NCBI RefSeq assembly: GCF_025837155.1
Contig: NZ_CP107549.1
Coordinates: forward strand, 372,001 to 436,000
Source: Pseudomonas sp. Z8(2022)
GTDB lineage: Bacteria > Pseudomonadota > Gammaproteobacteria > Pseudomonadales > Pseudomonadaceae
DNA: 64,000 nucleotides
Direction of reading: 5' to 3'
Made by a program: the position numbers and the translations under genes. The notes beneath the pieces were generated by a model, which made no database searches, had not been told where the DNA came from, and was given only the letters and a program-made list of their open reading frames with translations. The first letter of the stretch is position 1; each line of letters begins with the position of its first letter. Of this stretch, positions 7,674 through 16,181 are shown piece after piece.

Positions 7674-8627
7674 ATGTCGGATCGCCATCAAGCAGCCGAG
7701 TTGTCGCCGATGCCCGCTCTCTTCCGCAAGCTCCGCCGTCCCCGCTACTGGCTTTCAGGCCTGGCCGTCATCGCCTTGAGTGTGTCGGTGCTGACCCAGC
7801 ATTGGGATGATCGCGCCCGGCTCTGGCTGCAGGAGCGCTCCACGCCGCTGGTCGACCGCCTGGCCAGTGTCTGGCTGCCGGGTTATCGCGCCGTGATCCA
7901 GGCCAAGGCCCTGTACGGTCTGGAGGAGGATGAAACCTCGGGACTGACCTACAACCCGGCCACCGGCACGCTTTTCACCGTCACCGGCAAGAATCCGCTG
8001 CTGGTGGAGTTGTCGCTGGAAGGCGAGATTCTGCGCCGTATCGTGCTCAAGGGCTTTGCCGACCCGGAAGCCGTGGAGATGATCGACAACGGGCGCATGG
8101 CCATCGTCGACGAGCGCCGGCGCCAACTCACCGCCTTCACGCTGGAGGACGACGATCTCGAACTGGACGCCGCGGACTTCCAGGGCTTCGATCTGGGATT
8201 CGCCGATGCCGGCAACAAGGGGTTCGAAGGGCTGGGTTGGGATTCGCGCAGCCAGAGCCTGCTGCTCGGCAAGGAGCGCTCTCCGCTGGGGCTGTTCAGT
8301 CTGCCCTTTCCTGGCGAGGACGGCGCTGTCGGAGCGCTGCAGCCGCTGATGGCCGGCAATCTGGGGCTGCGCGATATTTCCTCGCTCAGCGTAGATGGGC
8401 GCACCGGCCACCTGCTGGTGCTGTCCGACGAGTCGCGCATGCTGCTGGAGCTGGACCGCAGCGGTCAACCGGTCAGCTTCCTCAGTCTTGCCGGCGGTCT
8501 CAACGGGCTGGATCAGGGTATCGAACAGGCCGAAGGCGTGGCCATGGATGACGACGGCAATATCTATATCGTGGCCGAGCCCAACCTCTTCTATGTGTTC
8601 AGCAAATCGGCGCCGGATGCCAGTTGA
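7674..8627 (+). CDS. YjiK/SdiA-regulated beta-propeller protein (CarP-like), copy 1
   Basis: 317 residues with one N-terminal membrane helix (about 26-45) and a periplasmic beta-propeller. Diagnostic blocks are FADPEAVEMIDNGRMAIVDE, NKGFEGLGWD, LSDESRMLLEL and a closing AEPNLFYVF. This is the YjiK / SdiA-regulated family, to which P. aeruginosa CarP (calcium-regulated propeller protein) belongs. A second copy with the same blocks lies on the other side of carO (9147-10061). A later ATG at 7710, directly before the basic and hydrophobic anchor, is an equally plausible start. Activity is unknown; a phytase-like phosphatase has been suggested for the family but I see no proof here. Confidence 0.8.
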   Translation: MSDRHQAAELSPMPALFRKLRRPRYWLSGLAVIALSVSVLTQHWDDRARLWLQERSTPLVDRLASVWLPGYRAVIQAKALYGLEEDETSGLTYNPATGTLFTVTGKNPLLVELSLEGEILRRIVLKGFADPEAVEMIDNGRMAIVDERRRQLTAFTLEDDDLELDAADFQGFDLGFADAGNKGFEGLGWDSRSQSLLLGKERSPLGLFSLPFPGEDGAVGALQPLMAGNLGLRDISSLSVDGRTGHLLVLSDESRMLLELDRSGQPVSFLSLAGGLNGLDQGIEQAEGVAMDDDGNIYIVAEPNLFYVFSKSAPDAS

Positions 8628-8640
8628 GCCTGGTGGCGCA

Positions 8641-8692
8641 TTCAGCTTGGCTTAAGCGGCGATTCAGTCTGGCTTCAGCTAGCGGCACTAAT
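8641..8692 (+). promoter_or_regulatory. Four direct repeats and -10 of the carO promoter (BqsR/CarR-type site)
   Basis: TTCAG (8641-8645), TTAAG (8652-8656), TTCAG (8663-8667) and TTCAG (8674-8678) recur at exactly 11 bp, each pair separated by 6 nt. A -10-like ACTAAT lies at 8687-8692, so the last repeats cover the -35 position, as in class II activation by OmpR/PhoB-type regulators. The published BqsR (CarR) site is a TTAAG-N6-TTAAG tandem, and carO is a known target of that system in P. aeruginosa. Regulator identity is therefore a well-supported inference. Confidence 0.75.
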
Positions 8693-8728
8693 CTGACCCC
8701 GTCACTTACGAACAACGAGGTTCACACC

Positions 8729-9076
8729 ATGAAACGTACCGCCCTCGCTCTTATGGTTCTGCCGCTGCTCAGCACCGCTGCTTTCGCCACCGGCTACACC
8801 GGTCCGGGTGCCGCCGCGCAGGTCACCACCGTTGCCGCCGCGCTGGAAGCTGCCGACGATACTCATGTCGTGCTGGAAGGCCAGATCGTCAAGCGTCTGC
8901 AGGATGAACTCTATGAGTTCAAGGACGCCACCGGCACCATCCAGGTGGAGATCGATGACGAAGACTGGCCGGCCCAGAAGGTCTCGGAAAACACCAAGGT
9001 GCGCCTGACCGGTGAGGTCGACAAGGACTTCAACAGTCATGAGGTCGACGTTGATCGTGTCGAGCTGATCAACTGA
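8729..9076 (+). CDS. carO: Periplasmic OB-fold (BOF/YgiW) protein CarO
   Basis: 115 residues. A Sec signal peptide ends near STAAFA, and the mature protein carries the BOF-domain signature VLEGQIVKRLQDELYEFKD followed by VEIDDEDWP. P. aeruginosa CarO is a small calcium-induced OB-fold protein that helps keep intracellular calcium low and supports calcium-dependent virulence traits; E. coli YgiW and YdeI are relatives linked to stress tolerance. The ATG at 8729 was chosen because the signal peptide starts there, although the frame is open upstream from 8624. A dedicated operator array precedes it and an intrinsic terminator follows it, so it is probably monocistronic. Confidence 0.85.
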   Translation: MKRTALALMVLPLLSTAAFATGYTGPGAAAQVTTVAAALEAADDTHVVLEGQIVKRLQDELYEFKDATGTIQVEIDDEDWPAQKVSENTKVRLTGEVDKDFNSHEVDVDRVELIN

Positions 9077-9092
9077 TCGCAGCTAACCGCCC

Positions 9093-9123
9093 GCCCGCCA
9101 CGTGAAATCCGTGGCGGGCTTTT
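9093..9123 (+). terminator. Intrinsic terminator of carO
   Basis: GCCCGCCACG (9093-9102) pairs with CGTGGCGGGC (9110-9119) around a 7-nt loop, followed by TTTT. Confidence 0.85.
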
Positions 9124-9146
9124 CGTGGTCGTCAGAGAATTTCACC

Positions 9147-10061
9147 ATGCGCCGTCTGCTCTCCATCAACCCCTGGCTGTATCTGCTGTTCTTCGTGTTG
9201 TTGGTCGTCGCTGTACTGGGTCAGCAGTATCGGCTGTTCGAACGGGCATGGTTCTCCGTGCAGGAGTGGCAGCATGGCGCGCAGTGGCGCGAGCAGTCGC
9301 TGTGGCTGGGCGACTACCGTGTGGCCATCGAGGCCAAGCCCATCGCGGAGATCCGCGATGTCTCGGCGCTGACCTTCGATCCGGACCGCCGCACGCTGTT
9401 CAGCGTCACCAACAAACCGGCCAAGGTGGTCGAACTGAGCCTGCAGGGCGATCTTCTGCGCACCATCGATCTGGAAGGTTTCGGTGATCCCGAGGCCATC
9501 GAGTACGTGGCGCCCGGGACCTATGTAATCGCCGACGAGCGCGAACAGCGCCTGGTCAAGGTGCGTATCGACGATGCCACTCGGGTACTCGCTGCCGCCG
9601 ATTTCCAGCAGCTCTCGCTGGGCATCGGCCGCAACGGCAACAAGGGGTTCGAGGGGCTGGCCTATGACGCTGCCAACCAGCGTCTGCTGGTAGCCAAGGA
9701 GCGCGATCCGGTGCGTATTTTCGAGGTGCTCGGCTTCCCGCATGTCGAGGAAGGCAAGCCGCTGGCGTTGCAGGTCAATACCGATCCCAAGCGTGATGCC
9801 CGCCTCTTCGTGCGTGACCTCTCCAGTCTGGACTTCGATGCGGCGACCGGCCATCTGCTGGCGCTGTCGGACGAGTCGCGCCTGGTGATCGAGCTGAATG
9901 CCCAGGGCAAGCCGATCAGCACCCTGTCGCTATTGCGCGGCCAGCACGGCCTCAAGCGCAGCGTGCCGCAGGCCGAGGGCATGGCGATGGATGATGAGGG
10001 CAACCTCTATCTGATCAGCGAACCGAATCTGTTCTACGTCTTCAAACAGGCTGCGCGTTGA
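9147..10061 (+). CDS. YjiK/SdiA-regulated beta-propeller protein (CarP-like), copy 2
   Basis: 304 residues, same architecture as the gene at 7674: an N-terminal membrane anchor (about 8-27) and a periplasmic propeller with GDPEAIEYVAPGTYVIADER, NKGFEGLAYD, ALSDESRLVIEL and SEPNLFYVF. This copy lies next to a YegP-like gene, as I recall carP (PA0327) doing two genes away in P. aeruginosa, so it is the better carP candidate. The two copies differ at many positions but keep every block, indicating an old tandem duplication around carO. The ATG at 9147 directly precedes the anchor; the upstream ATG at 9102 lies inside the carO terminator. Confidence 0.8.
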   Translation: MRRLLSINPWLYLLFFVLLVVAVLGQQYRLFERAWFSVQEWQHGAQWREQSLWLGDYRVAIEAKPIAEIRDVSALTFDPDRRTLFSVTNKPAKVVELSLQGDLLRTIDLEGFGDPEAIEYVAPGTYVIADEREQRLVKVRIDDATRVLAAADFQQLSLGIGRNGNKGFEGLAYDAANQRLLVAKERDPVRIFEVLGFPHVEEGKPLALQVNTDPKRDARLFVRDLSSLDFDAATGHLLALSDESRLVIELNAQGKPISTLSLLRGQHGLKRSVPQAEGMAMDDEGNLYLISEPNLFYVFKQAAR

Positions 10062-10068
10062 GTCGCAG

Positions 10069-10110
10069 GCTTGCGGCGGCAGTGGATGGACTCGAAGCTG
10101 CCGCCGAAGC
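10069..10110. terminator. Stem-loop between convergent genes
   Basis: GCTT-G-CGGCGGCAG (10069-10082) pairs with CTGCCGCCGAAGC (10098-10110) with one bulged base. It has no U tract. It lies between the convergent YjiK copy 2 and YegP-like genes and could serve both. Confidence 0.45.
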
Positions 10111-10119
10111 CGTGTGCCT

Positions 10120-10455
10120 TCAGGCAGTCTGATCGTCCAGCGGCGCAGCCGGGGCGTTCTTCTGCACGGACTCGATACCGCCCTTGCAGGCGGCGAGGCT
10201 GCTGTACATCTGACTTTGCCCCACTACCTGGCCATTGGTGGCCTTGAGTACGAAGTAGTGCTTTTCATTACTCGAGGTCTTGATCTCGAAGGCGCCCTCC
10301 CGTTGGGAGTTCTTGCGCACCGACTCGATGCCGTTGAGTGCCGAATCCTTGGCCTTGTACATCTCGCTGGTCAGAATCACCTGGCTGTTGCCTGCCAACA
10401 GATTGAAGTGAAACTGGCCATCTTTGGCTTTTTTGAGTTCGAACTTCGCTGACAT
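10120..10455 (-). CDS. YegP family protein (tandem DUF1508)
   Basis: 111 residues made of two repeated DUF1508 units: FELKKAKDGQFHFNLLAGN followed by ILTSEMYKAKDSALNGIESV, and FEIKTSSNEKHYFVLKATN followed by QSQMYSSLAACKGGIESV. Each unit is a small beta-beta-beta-alpha fold of unknown function. There is no signal peptide. AAGGAGAG precedes the ATG. It lies downstream of cadR on the same strand with a 102-bp gap holding a small inverted repeat, so co-transcription is uncertain. Confidence 0.85.
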   Translation of the reverse strand: MSAKFELKKAKDGQFHFNLLAGNSQVILTSEMYKAKDSALNGIESVRKNSQREGAFEIKTSSNEKHYFVLKATNGQVVGQSQMYSSLAACKGGIESVQKNAPAAPLDDQTA

Positions 10456-10557
10456 TTTTCTCTCTCCTTATGAGCCGGTGGTTGGCCGGCGCCGCTTTGC
10501 TTGCCAAGCAAGCCTAGCCCAGTTCCCGGGGCTTTGAAGGGCAAGGCAGGGAGAGAT

Positions 10558-11010
10558 TCAGTGCGAGTGGCTCTTGCCGACGTGGGTATGTCCGTCATCG
10601 GGTAAGGGCTGCACGCCGCCGCTGACATTGAGCTGGCGCAGGATGCCGCAGTCCTCGGATTCCTGTGGGCTGTTGCAGCGATCGCGCAGCTCGGTGAGCT
10701 GGTCGCGCAGGGCCAGCAGACTGGTGATCCGCGCTTCGACATGCTCGATGTGCTCGTCCACCAGACTGTTGATGCCGGCGCAGCTCTCGTGGGGCAGGTC
10801 ACGCAGGGTCAGCAGTCGCTGGATCTCCTCCAGGGTCATGTCCAGTGTCCGGCAATTGCGGATGAACACCAGTCGTTCCAGGTGCTGACTGCCGTAGAGA
10901 CGGTAGTTGCCTTCGCTTCGCGCCGGGGCGGGCAGCAAACCCTCGCGTTCGTAGTAGCGGATGGTTTCCACCTGGCAGCCAGCCTTTTTCGCCAATTCAC
11001 CGATTTTCAT
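10558..11010 (-). CDS. cadR: MerR-family Cd/Pb-responsive regulator
   Basis: 150 residues. The MerR winged helix-turn-helix is KIGELAKKAGCQVETIRYYE (2-21), followed by a long dimerisation helix (about 82-110). Metal-site cysteines are C77, C112 and C121; the last two form a CX8C loop typical of Zn/Cd/Pb-sensing MerR proteins. A His-rich tail (HTHVGKSHSH, 141-150) matches the CadR subtype, where it gives a second metal site. The ATG at 11010 is chosen since an in-frame ATG at 11067 would add 19 residues across the promoter. It is divergent from cadA and should act on the promoter between them. Confidence 0.92.
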   Translation of the reverse strand: MKIGELAKKAGCQVETIRYYEREGLLPAPARSEGNYRLYGSQHLERLVFIRNCRTLDMTLEEIQRLLTLRDLPHESCAGINSLVDEHIEHVEARITSLLALRDQLTELRDRCNSPQESEDCGILRQLNVSGGVQPLPDDGHTHVGKSHSH

Positions 11011-11030
11011 GCGATCGCCTCCAAGGGTGC

Positions 11031-11061
11031 TTGACCCTATAGTGACTACAGGGTGTGTACT
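11031..11061 (+). promoter_or_regulatory. MerR-type cadA promoter and CadR operator
   Basis: -35 TTGACC (11031-11036) and -10 TGTACT (11056-11061) are separated by 19 bp, the over-long spacer of MerR-activated promoters. The spacer region holds the dyad ACCCTATAG-N3-CTACAGGGT (11034-11054), one mismatch between arms. Confidence 0.88.
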
Positions 11062-11090
11062 CGGCAACAGAGACCTGACGGAGATTTGCC

Positions 11091-13295
11091 ATGAGCCGCT
11101 GCTGCGACCATTCGCCCCAACCGCCCCATCCTCGCCACGACCACTCCGGGCAAGATCATGACCCGGTGCAGGCGCGCGTGGACGAGCCGCTGAGTGGAGC
11201 AGTGAACACCCGTATCCGTATCGAACAGATGGACTGTCCGACGGAAGAACGGCTGATCCGGGACGCGCTGAGCCGCCTGCCCGGTGTGGCAGGACTGCAG
11301 TTCAACCTGCTGCAGCGCGTGCTTACTGTCAGTCATGACGAGGGGGCGCTGGCCAGTGTCGTGCCAGCCATTCAGGCGCTGGGCTTCACTCCGCAGGTGG
11401 AGGATGACGGCGCTACACAGTCGGCCACCGCGCCTGCGAAGAAGCACTGGTGGCCGTTGGCGCTGGCTGGTGTGGTGGCTGCGGCCTCTGAGGTGGTGCA
11501 TTTCGCCTCGCTCGGGCCGGACTGGCTGGTGGCTGTGCTGGCCCTTGCCGCCGTCGGCCTGTGCGGGCTGAACACCTACAAGAAGGGCTGGATCGCCCTG
11601 AAGAACCACAACCTCAACATCAATGCCCTGATGAGCATCGCCGTGACCGGCGCGCTGCTGATCGGTCAATGGCCGGAAGCGGCGATGGTGATGGTGTTGT
11701 TTACCCTCGCCGAGCTGATCGAGGCGCGATCGCTGGACCGGGCACGCAACGCCATTCGCGGGCTGATGGATCTGGCGCCGCCGCGCGCCACGGTCAGGCT
11801 GTCCGATGGCAGCTGGCAGGAAAGCGATGTGCAGTCCATCGATCTGGGCGCCGTGGTGCGGGTGCGCCCGGGTGAGCGCATCAGCCTTGACGGTGAGGTG
11901 GTCAGCGGTAGTTCGACCGTCAACCAGGCGCCCATCACCGGAGAAAGCCTGCCGGTGGAAAAGCGTGCGGGTGACCCGGTATTCGCCGGCACCATCAATG
12001 AGTCAGGTTCGCTGGAGTTCCGCGTGACGGCGGCGGCGCGCGACACGACCCTGGCGCGCATCATCCATGCGGTGGAAGAGGCACAGGGCTCGCGCGCACC
12101 GACCCAACGCTTCGTCGATCAGTTTTCGCGTATCTATACTCCGGTGGTGTTCGCCTTCGCCCTGGCGGTGGCCGTTCTGCCGCCGCTGCTGATCGGCGGC
12201 GCCTGGTTCGACTGGGTTTATCGCGCCCTGGTGCTGCTGGTGGTGGCCTGTCCCTGTGCGCTGGTGATCTCCACGCCGGTGACCATCGTCAGTGGCCTGG
12301 CGGCCGCGGCGCGCAAGGGCATCCTGATCAAGGGCGGCGTCTATCTGGAGAATGGCCGTCATCTGGCGCTGCTGGCTCTGGACAAGACCGGCACCCTGAC
12401 CCATGGCAAGCCGGTGCAGACCGACAGTCTCCACCTGCTCGATACGGACGAACCCCTGCATGCGATCTGGGCGGCGAGCCTGGCTGCACGCTCCGATCAT
12501 CCGGTTTCCAGAGCGCTGGCCCGGTGTGCGGAAGGCCAGGGGCTGGTGCTGCGCAACGTCGAGGACTTCGAGGCGCTGCCGGGGCGCGGCACCAAGGGGC
12601 GGATCGACGGCAGGTTGCTCTATATGGGCAACCACCGCCTGGTCGAAGACCTCGGACTCTGCTCCGCGCAGTTGGAGGTGCGCCTGGAAGCGCTGGAGCG
12701 CCAGGGCCGGAGCGTGGTAGTGCTGTGCGACGAACAGCGCGCGCTGATGCTGTTCGCCGTGGCCGATACGGTGCGCCAGACCAGTCGTGAGGCAATTTCC
12801 GAACTGCATCAACTCGGCGTGCGCACCTGCATGCTCACCGGTGACAACGCCCACACCGCCGCAGCCATTGCCGAGCAGGTCGGTGTCGATGAGGCGCGTG
12901 GCGACCTGCTGCCGGCGGACAAGCTGGCCTGGGTTGCATCACGGCAGGCGCAGGGCAAGGTGGTCGGGATGGTCGGCGATGGCATCAATGATGCCCCGGC
13001 GCTGGCCAGGGCCGAGATCGGTTTCGCCATGGGTGCCGCCGGCACCGACACTGCCATCGAAACGGCCGACGTCGCACTGATGGACGACGATCTGCGCAAG
13101 ATTCCGGCCTTCGTCCGCCTGTCCCGGCAGACTCACGCGGTTCTGCTGCAGAACATCGTCCTGGCGCTGGGGATCAAGGCGATCTTCCTGGGCATGACGC
13201 TGGCCGGTGAGGCGACCATGTGGATGGCGGTGTTCGCCGACATGGGCGTCAGCCTGCTGGTGGTATTCAACGGGTTGCGCCTGCTGCGCAAGTGA
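11091..13295 (+). CDS. cadA: Cd/Zn/Pb-transporting P1B-type ATPase
   Basis: 734 residues. The His-rich N-terminus (about 1-25) has CC at 4-5, followed by one HMA domain (about 39-105) whose usual GMDCxxC is MDCPTEE, with a single cysteine and acidic residues. The ion-binding membrane motif is C387-P-C389, the phosphorylated aspartate D431 lies in DKTGT, and there is an SDHPVS motif near 467 and GDGIND near 629. It pumps divalent soft metals out of the cytoplasm. AACGGAGATTT-like spacing gives a good ribosome-binding site (CGGAG). It is controlled by CadR through the promoter at 11031-11061. Confidence 0.93.
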   Translation: MSRCCDHSPQPPHPRHDHSGQDHDPVQARVDEPLSGAVNTRIRIEQMDCPTEERLIRDALSRLPGVAGLQFNLLQRVLTVSHDEGALASVVPAIQALGFTPQVEDDGATQSATAPAKKHWWPLALAGVVAAASEVVHFASLGPDWLVAVLALAAVGLCGLNTYKKGWIALKNHNLNINALMSIAVTGALLIGQWPEAAMVMVLFTLAELIEARSLDRARNAIRGLMDLAPPRATVRLSDGSWQESDVQSIDLGAVVRVRPGERISLDGEVVSGSSTVNQAPITGESLPVEKRAGDPVFAGTINESGSLEFRVTAAARDTTLARIIHAVEEAQGSRAPTQRFVDQFSRIYTPVVFAFALAVAVLPPLLIGGAWFDWVYRALVLLVVACPCALVISTPVTIVSGLAAAARKGILIKGGVYLENGRHLALLALDKTGTLTHGKPVQTDSLHLLDTDEPLHAIWAASLAARSDHPVSRALARCAEGQGLVLRNVEDFEALPGRGTKGRIDGRLLYMGNHRLVEDLGLCSAQLEVRLEALERQGRSVVVLCDEQRALMLFAVADTVRQTSREAISELHQLGVRTCMLTGDNAHTAAAIAEQVGVDEARGDLLPADKLAWVASRQAQGKVVGMVGDGINDAPALARAEIGFAMGAAGTDTAIETADVALMDDDLRKIPAFVRLSRQTHAVLLQNIVLALGIKAIFLGMTLAGEATMWMAVFADMGVSLLVVFNGLRLLRK

Positions 13296-13308
13296 ATAGC
13301 TTGCATCC

Positions 13309-13368
13309 GTAGCCCTGATGCAATCCGGGAAATCGCTTCAGGGGATCCCCGGATTTCATCCAGGCTGG
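13309..13368. repeat. REP-type inverted repeat (GTAGCCCGGATG family)
   Basis: GTAGCCCTGATGCAATCC at 13309 and the inverse TCCCCGGATTTCATCCAGG ending near 13364 form an imperfect stem-loop in the gap between convergent cadA and rpiA. It is one of five members of this family in the window. Confidence 0.75.
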
Positions 13369-13371
13369 GTT

Positions 13372-14043
13372 TTAACGCTTGAGCGTCTTCACGCCTTCGG
13401 CGGTACCGAGCAGCAGCAGGTCGGCCGGGCGGGCGGCAAACAGGCCATTGGTGACCACGCCGACGATGGCGTTGATGTCGGCTTCCAGCTTCACCGGGTT
13501 GGTGATCGACATGTTGTGCACGTCGAGGATGATGTTGCCGTTGTCGGTCACCACACCCTCGCGGTACACCGGATCGCCGCCCAGCTTGACCAGTTCGCGG
13601 GCCACGTGGCTGCGTGCCATGGGGATGACTTCCACCGGCAGCGGGAAGGCGCCCAGCACCGGTACCAGCTTGCTGGCATCGGCGATGCAGATGAAGGTCC
13701 TGGCTACCGCCGCGACGATCTTCTCGCGGGTCAGTGCGGCGCCGCCGCCCTTGATCAGGTTCAGGTGCTCGTCGCTTTCGTCGGCGCCGTCGATGTAGAA
13801 CTCCAGCTCACTGACGGTATTGAGGTCATATACCGGGATGCCGTGACCTTTCAGGCGCGCTGCGGTGGCTTCTGAGCTGGCGACGGCACCGTCGAACTCC
13901 ATCTTGTGCCTGGCCAGCGCGTCGATGAAGAAGTTGGCGGTGGAGCCGGTGCCGACACCGATGATGCTCTTGCTGTCGAGGCGGGGAAGAATGGTGTCGA
14001 CGGCGGCCTGGGCCACGGCCTGTTTCAGCTGATCCTGATTCAT
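13372..14043 (-). CDS. rpiA: Ribose-5-phosphate isomerase A
   Basis: 223 residues, the normal RpiA size. Motifs are [11 protein letters not shown] (phosphate binding), [30 protein letters not shown] and [10 protein letters not shown]. It interconverts ribose 5-phosphate and ribulose 5-phosphate in the pentose phosphate pathway. The reading frame is open far upstream through the antisense of ilvA, but the ATG at 14041-14043 starts the conserved protein. It is divergent from ilvA; a 168-bp gap holds both promoters. Confidence 0.96.
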   Translation of the reverse strand: MNQDQLKQAVAQAAVDTILPRLDSKSIIGVGTGSTANFFIDALARHKMEFDGAVASSEATAARLKGHGIPVYDLNTVSELEFYIDGADESDEHLNLIKGGGAALTREKIVAAVARTFICIADASKLVPVLGAFPLPVEVIPMARSHVARELVKLGGDPVYREGVVTDNGNIILDVHNMSITNPVKLEADINAIVGVVTNGLFAARPADLLLLGTAEGVKTLKR

Positions 14044-14211
14044 CGCGGATATGCGCCTGGGAGGGAGTGGAAAGAGGTGCGAATTATAGCCGAAAGGGGC
14101 CGTCTTCCGGGCACCGCCGGGGCAGAAAACCCGGCTTCGCGGTGGTCGTGGCCACTTTCGCTGGAGTAGACTTCCGGGCTCCCTCCCAGCCTGAACGCCT
14201 GCGAAATCGCC

Positions 14212-15726
14212 ATGCTCGAACAGTACGTGAAGAAGATCCTCACCTCGCGCGTCTACGACGTCGCGGTTGAAACTCCGCTGCAACCCGCCCGTCAGCTCAG
14301 TGAGCGGCTGGGCAGCCAGATTCTGCTCAAGCGCGAGGATCTGCAGCCGGTGTACTCGTTCAAGATTCGCGGCGCCTACAACAAGCTGGCGCAACTGTCC
14401 CCGGAAGAGCTGGCGCGCGGCGTGGTCACCGCCTCGGCCGGCAACCATGCCCAAGGCCTGGCTCTGGCGGCCAAGCATCTGGGGGTGAAGGCGACCATCG
14501 TCATGCCGCGCACCACCCCGGAGCTGAAGGTGCAGGGCGTGCGCTCGCGTGGCGGCAAGGCTGTGCTGCACGGCGACGCCTTCCCCGAGGCGCTGGCGCA
14601 TTCGCTGAAGCTGGTGGAAGAGAAGGGCTACACCTATATCCATCCCTATGACGATCCGCTGGTGATCGCCGGCCAGGGCACCGTGGCCATGGAGGTGCTG
14701 CGTCAGCATCAGGGCCATATCGATGCCATCTTCGTGCCGGTCGGTGGCGGCGGCCTGATCGCCGGTATTGCCGCGTACGTGAAGTATCTGCGTCCGGAAA
14801 CCAAGGTGATCGGCGTCGAGCCGGATGACTCCAATTGCCTGCAGCAGGCGCTGGCCGCCGGCGAGCGTGTGGTGCTGCCGACGGTCGGGCTGTTCGCCGA
14901 TGGCGTGGCGGTGGCACAGATCGGCCAGCACACCTTCGATATCTGCAAGGACCACGTCGATGAGGTGATCACCGTCAGCACCGACGAAATCTGCGCGGCG
15001 ATCAAGGATATCTATGACGATACCCGCTCGATCACCGAACCTGCCGGCGCGCTGGCGGTGGCCGGGATCAAGAAGTACGTGGAGCGCCAGGGCGCCAAAG
15101 GCGAGGTGCTGGTGGGCATCGATTCCGGTGCCAACGTCAACTTCGACCGCCTGCGCCACGTGGCAGAACGCGCCGAGCTGGGCGAGAAGCGCGAGGCGAT
15201 CATCGCCGTCACCATTCCCGAGCAGCCGGGCAGCTTCAAGGCCTTCTGCGAGGCGGTGGGCAAGCGCCAGATCACCGAGTTCAACTACCGCTATCACAGC
15301 GAAGGCGAGGCGCACATCTTCGTCGGCGTGCAGACCCACCCGGAGAACGATCCACGCCAGGCGTTGGTCGAGGGGCTGCGCGAGCAGGGCTTCCCGGTGC
15401 TGGATCTGACCGACAACGAGCTGGCCAAGCTGCATATCCGCCATATGGTCGGCGGCCATTCCGCGGGTGTCGGCGACGAGATGGTGCTGCGCTTCGAATT
15501 CCCCGAGCGTCCTGGCGCTCTGTTCAACTTCCTGCAGAAGCTGGGCGGGCGCTGGAACATCTCCATGTTCCACTACCGCAACCATGGCGCCGCCGACGGT
15601 CGTGTACTGGCTGCGCTGCAGGTGCCGGAAGGCGAGCGCCATCTGGTGCCGGCGGCGCTGGACGCCATCGGCTATCCCTACTGGGATGAAAGCGACAACC
15701 CGGCCTATCGCCTGTTTCTCGGCTGA
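14212..15726 (+). CDS. ilvA: Threonine dehydratase, biosynthetic
   Basis: 504 residues. It deaminates threonine to 2-oxobutyrate, the first step of isoleucine synthesis. The PLP lysine is K51 in [10 protein letters not shown]; the glycine loop VGGGGLIAG holds the PLP phosphate. Two C-terminal ACT-like regulatory domains (about 325-400 and 420-495) give isoleucine/valine control, which separates it from the short catabolic enzyme. It may lead a transcript with the downstream DUF2269 gene, which begins 15 bp after its stop. Confidence 0.96.
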   Translation: MLEQYVKKILTSRVYDVAVETPLQPARQLSERLGSQILLKREDLQPVYSFKIRGAYNKLAQLSPEELARGVVTASAGNHAQGLALAAKHLGVKATIVMPRTTPELKVQGVRSRGGKAVLHGDAFPEALAHSLKLVEEKGYTYIHPYDDPLVIAGQGTVAMEVLRQHQGHIDAIFVPVGGGGLIAGIAAYVKYLRPETKVIGVEPDDSNCLQQALAAGERVVLPTVGLFADGVAVAQIGQHTFDICKDHVDEVITVSTDEICAAIKDIYDDTRSITEPAGALAVAGIKKYVERQGAKGEVLVGIDSGANVNFDRLRHVAERAELGEKREAIIAVTIPEQPGSFKAFCEAVGKRQITEFNYRYHSEGEAHIFVGVQTHPENDPRQALVEGLREQGFPVLDLTDNELAKLHIRHMVGGHSAGVGDEMVLRFEFPERPGALFNFLQKLGGRWNISMFHYRNHGAADGRVLAALQVPEGERHLVPAALDAIGYPYWDESDNPAYRLFLG

Positions 15727-15740
15727 ACAAGGATCTTGTG

Positions 15741-16181
15741 ATGGAACACTATCTGCTGGTTCGTATTCTCCACAGCGCCCCGGGTGTTTTGCTGCTGCTG
15801 GGCCTGATCGCCCACGGCGTCATGCTGTTCAAGGCGCAGCGCAGCGGTGATGCGGCGGTGCTGGCGCGCAAGTTGCGCGTGACCCTGCTGTTCAGCTTCC
15901 CGGCATTTGCTGTTCTGGCACTGAGCCTGCCGTTCACCGGCTACTGGCTGGTGGACACCGCCGGCTGGCCGCTGGGGCAGACCTGGCTGCTGCTGGGCAG
16001 CATCCTTTATGGCGTGGTGATGCTGATCGGCCTGCTGCTGGCCGGTCGCCTGGCGGCCTGGCGCGCGCTGGGTGAAACGCCGGCGCCGACAGCGCTGAAG
16101 CGTCTGTGCCTGATCTACGCCGGGCTGATTCTCCTGCTGCTGATCGCCATCATGGCGTTGATGGGCGCGAAGCCGGCCTGA
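15741..16181 (+). CDS. DUF2269 family membrane protein, copy 1
   Basis: 146 residues with four predicted transmembrane helices. Blocks such as [40 protein letters not shown] and a C-terminal ALMGAKPA fit the DUF2269 family of small integral membrane proteins of unknown function. The His in the first helix is shared with copy 2. The ATG at 15741 is preferred to an overlapping GTG at 15738, with AAGGAT upstream. Its stop overlaps the start of the SDR/DoxX gene by one base, so the two are translationally coupled. Confidence 0.75.
   Translation: MEHYLLVRILHSAPGVLLLLGLIAHGVMLFKAQRSGDAAVLARKLRVTLLFSFPAFAVLALSLPFTGYWLVDTAGWPLGQTWLLLGSILYGVVMLIGLLLAGRLAAWRALGETPAPTALKRLCLIYAGLILLLLIAIMALMGAKPA

Noticed and set aside
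13372-15642. A 756-codon open frame on the minus strand across ilvA and rpiA
   Set aside because: Only its last 223 codons (from 14043) match a protein family (RpiA). The rest is the antisense of ilvA in high-GC DNA.
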